11,691 nt of DNA, taken from positions 1 to 11,691 of the forward strand of contig JAODNG010000127.1 of NCBI GenBank assembly GCA_025465385.1, written 5' to 3'. This document shows, in pieces, positions 10,581-11,691 of the stretch (the stretch's first letter is position 1; each line of letters starts with the position of its first letter). The DNA comes from Pseudonocardiales bacterium (GTDB lineage Bacteria > Actinomycetota > Actinomycetes > Mycobacteriales > Pseudonocardiaceae). Below the pieces are notes generated by a model, which saw nothing but the letters and a program-made list of their open reading frames with translations, made no database searches and was not told the origin of the DNA. The position numbers and the translations under genes are program-made.

Positions 10581-11519
10581 TTAGAGCAGGTCGAGGGCGG
10601 TGTGGTTGTCGCTCAGGACGTGGTCGACGTTGACCAGGCCGTGTTGCTGGATGTGGCTTTGGTCGATCTGGGAGTCCTCGTTGTGCGAGCCGTTGCCGGA
10701 GTCGGTGATCGTGGTTTCGGGGTGGTTTTCGATCTGCACGGTGTGGTCGTGGCTGTCGGTGTCGGAGATTGATTTGCTGTTGTGGGAGTTGATCTCGGTG
10801 CGGGAGTCGTCGCTGTGCGTCGAGTTGTCGATCTTGCTGCCGTTGGTGGCGACGTTGCTGTTATGCGCGTTGGTGGCGTTGCCGTCGTTGTCGTTACCCG
10901 CGATGCCGCCGTGGTCGGCGATGTTGGTGCTGTGAAACGAGTCGGTGATGGCGTGGTTGTCGCTGTGGATGGTGTTACCGACATTGTTGTCGTGCCCGAC
11001 GACGTTGTCGTTGCCGTTGGCGACGTCACCGTTGATGTCGCGGCCGGCGGCGACGGAGTGATCGGTCGCGGTCACCGAGTGGTCATCGAAGTGCTGCGAC
11101 AGGTCGCCTTTGTTCCAGATGTTCTGGTTGACTGACTTGTCGATGACCGTGTCGTGGCTGTCGGTGTAGGAGTAGTTGTTGGTGATGTAGTCGAGCTGGC
11201 GCACCGCCGCGGCGTGGGAGTCACCGTCGTGGTGCTCGGGGCGATAACCCCGGTCCTCGTCGCGGTAGTCGTCGGAGCGGTGGCTGCTGGCGTGCTGAGA
11301 CACGCTGGTGTGGCCCACGTTGTAGTCCCGGTCGCCGACGAAGGTCACCGGGTGATACTCCGAGACATACGACATCGCATCAGAAACGTCTTCGCTGCAG
11401 ACGTTGCTCAGCCCCGCGTCGGCCAGCGCCCGCTCGGGGTTGGCCACGAAGGCGGCCTTGGCGTCGCCGTCACGCATCAGGTTGAGAATGAAATCGAGCA
11501 GGCTCTGGGTCACGTTCAT
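10581..11519 (-). CDS. IniB N-terminal domain-containing protein with N/D/S/H-rich tail
   Basis: A 312-residue protein. The start at ATG 11519-11517 is chosen because AAGGAG lies 10 bases upstream on that strand and because the family motif begins there; an upstream in-frame start would add 28 unlike residues. Residues 1-50 (MNVTQSLLDFILNLMRDG, AAFVANPERALADAGLSNV) match the short helical domain found at the N-terminus of mycobacterial IniB and many actinobacterial proteins. Residues 60-115 are His/Asp-rich. From about 118 the chain is low complexity, rich in N, D, S, H, T and G with recurrent pieces such as HDTVIDKSVNQNIWNKGD, DHSVAAGRDINGD and NDNVVGHDNNVGN, suggesting a repetitive, possibly solenoid or fibrous, surface-like structure. 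There is no signal peptide. IniB of M. tuberculosis is induced by cell-wall inhibitors; the same role here is only a guess. Confidence 0.8.
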   Translation of the reverse strand: MNVTQSLLDFILNLMRDGDAKAAFVANPERALADAGLSNVCSEDVSDAMSYVSEYHPVTFVGDRDYNVGHTSVSQHASSHRSDDYRDEDRGYRPEHHDGDSHAAAVRQLDYITNNYSYTDSHDTVIDKSVNQNIWNKGDLSQHFDDHSVTATDHSVAAGRDINGDVANGNDNVVGHDNNVGNTIHSDNHAITDSFHSTNIADHGGIAGNDNDGNATNAHNSNVATNGSKIDNSTHSDDSRTEINSHNSKSISDTDSHDHTVQIENHPETTITDSGNGSHNEDSQIDQSHIQQHGLVNVDHVLSDNHTALDLL

Positions 11520-11691
11520 CGCTGTCAAGCTCCTTAGCGGAGTACCAGGCGGGCTGCCCGGCGGGGTGAGAGCAAAACTAGAGCCCACACCGCACCCCGC
11601 CATCGGGGATCACACCGGGTTGCCAAAAACCCGCATTAGGGGATTGACAACCCCCCAAGTTAGGGGACCCCGGCACCCCACCAGCGCTAAC
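11520..11691 (-). promoter_or_regulatory. upstream region of the IniB-like gene with a repeated TTAGGGGA element
   Basis: The 8-mer TTAGGGGA occurs at 11636-11643 and 11660-11667 (plus-strand reading), 24 bases apart, with TTGACA at 11644-11649 between them. Short GGGG/CCCC pairings overlap both copies. The element lies about 120-150 bases upstream of the minus-strand start and could bind a regulator. On the minus strand I see no convincing -35/-10 pair. The plus-strand TTGACA could also be the -35 of a rightward promoter leaving the window. Confidence 0.3.

Noticed and set aside
10600..11300. Repetitive appearance suggesting a repeat array or CRISPR
   Set aside because: The repetition comes from low-complexity codons (GTTGTCG-like) inside an open coding frame; there are no constant repeats with regular spacers.
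11154..11537. Val/Gly-rich plus-strand frame opposite the IniB-like gene, and similar ones at 10452-11135
   Set aside because: Antisense shadows of Asp/Asn/His codons; the minus-strand IniB-type head and ribosome-binding site decide the strand.

Overview
The window is high-GC actinobacterial DNA. A perfect mycobacterial-type LexA (SOS) box, a DUF222/13E12-type gene start, GAF-ANTAR and MEDS-STAS regulators, an IniB-N-terminal-domain protein and a CcdA/thioredoxin pair fit Mycobacteriales/Pseudonocardiales. I lean to a Pseudonocardia-like genome, but the sequence alone does not settle the genus. No tRNA, rRNA, CRISPR array, transposase or phage integration gene is visible.

Layout. (1) 1-217, minus strand: 5' part of a DUF222/HNH-type (13E12-like) gene running off the left edge, with a perfect LexA box over its start. 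(2) 226-3531, plus strand: a partner-switching regulatory cluster in partial decay. It holds a degraded stretch, a PAS-SpoIIE phosphatase pseudogene with an internal deletion and frameshifts, an intact GAF-ANTAR regulator, an intact MEDS-STAS protein, and a frameshifted RsbW-like ATPase remnant. (3) 3619-4665: a GH25-type muramidase with an uncharacterised C-terminal domain. (4) 4863-7052: a large ORF joining a DMT/EamA-type membrane protein to a GT4 glycosyltransferase. (5) 7287-8291: a PI-PLC-like phosphodiesterase gene with no signal peptide and lower GC. (6) 8391-9951: membrane-anchored DsbA-like thioredoxin plus CcdA-type membrane protein, a thiol redox pair one base apart. (7) 10212-10412: a 66-codon Gly/Tyr/Asp/His/Cys-rich small protein with a strong ribosome-binding site that lies in a hairpin. 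(8) 10581-11519, minus strand: an IniB-N-terminal-domain protein with a long N/D/S/H-rich tail, convergent with the small gene and separated from it by two strong hairpins.

How they fit together. The regulator cluster looks like a sigma-factor partner switch that has lost its phosphatase and kinase while keeping its ANTAR and MEDS-STAS proteins. The other genes suggest cell-envelope work: wall hydrolysis, lipid or polysaccharide glycosylation, phosphoinositide cleavage, extracytoplasmic thiol redox and an IniB-like protein. That grouping is inference from neighbourhood. A recurring oddity is that three two-domain ORFs (MEDS-STAS, GH25, DMT-GT4) each carry an in-frame start with a Shine-Dalgarno-like sequence at the domain boundary, so they may be recent fusions or may make two products each.
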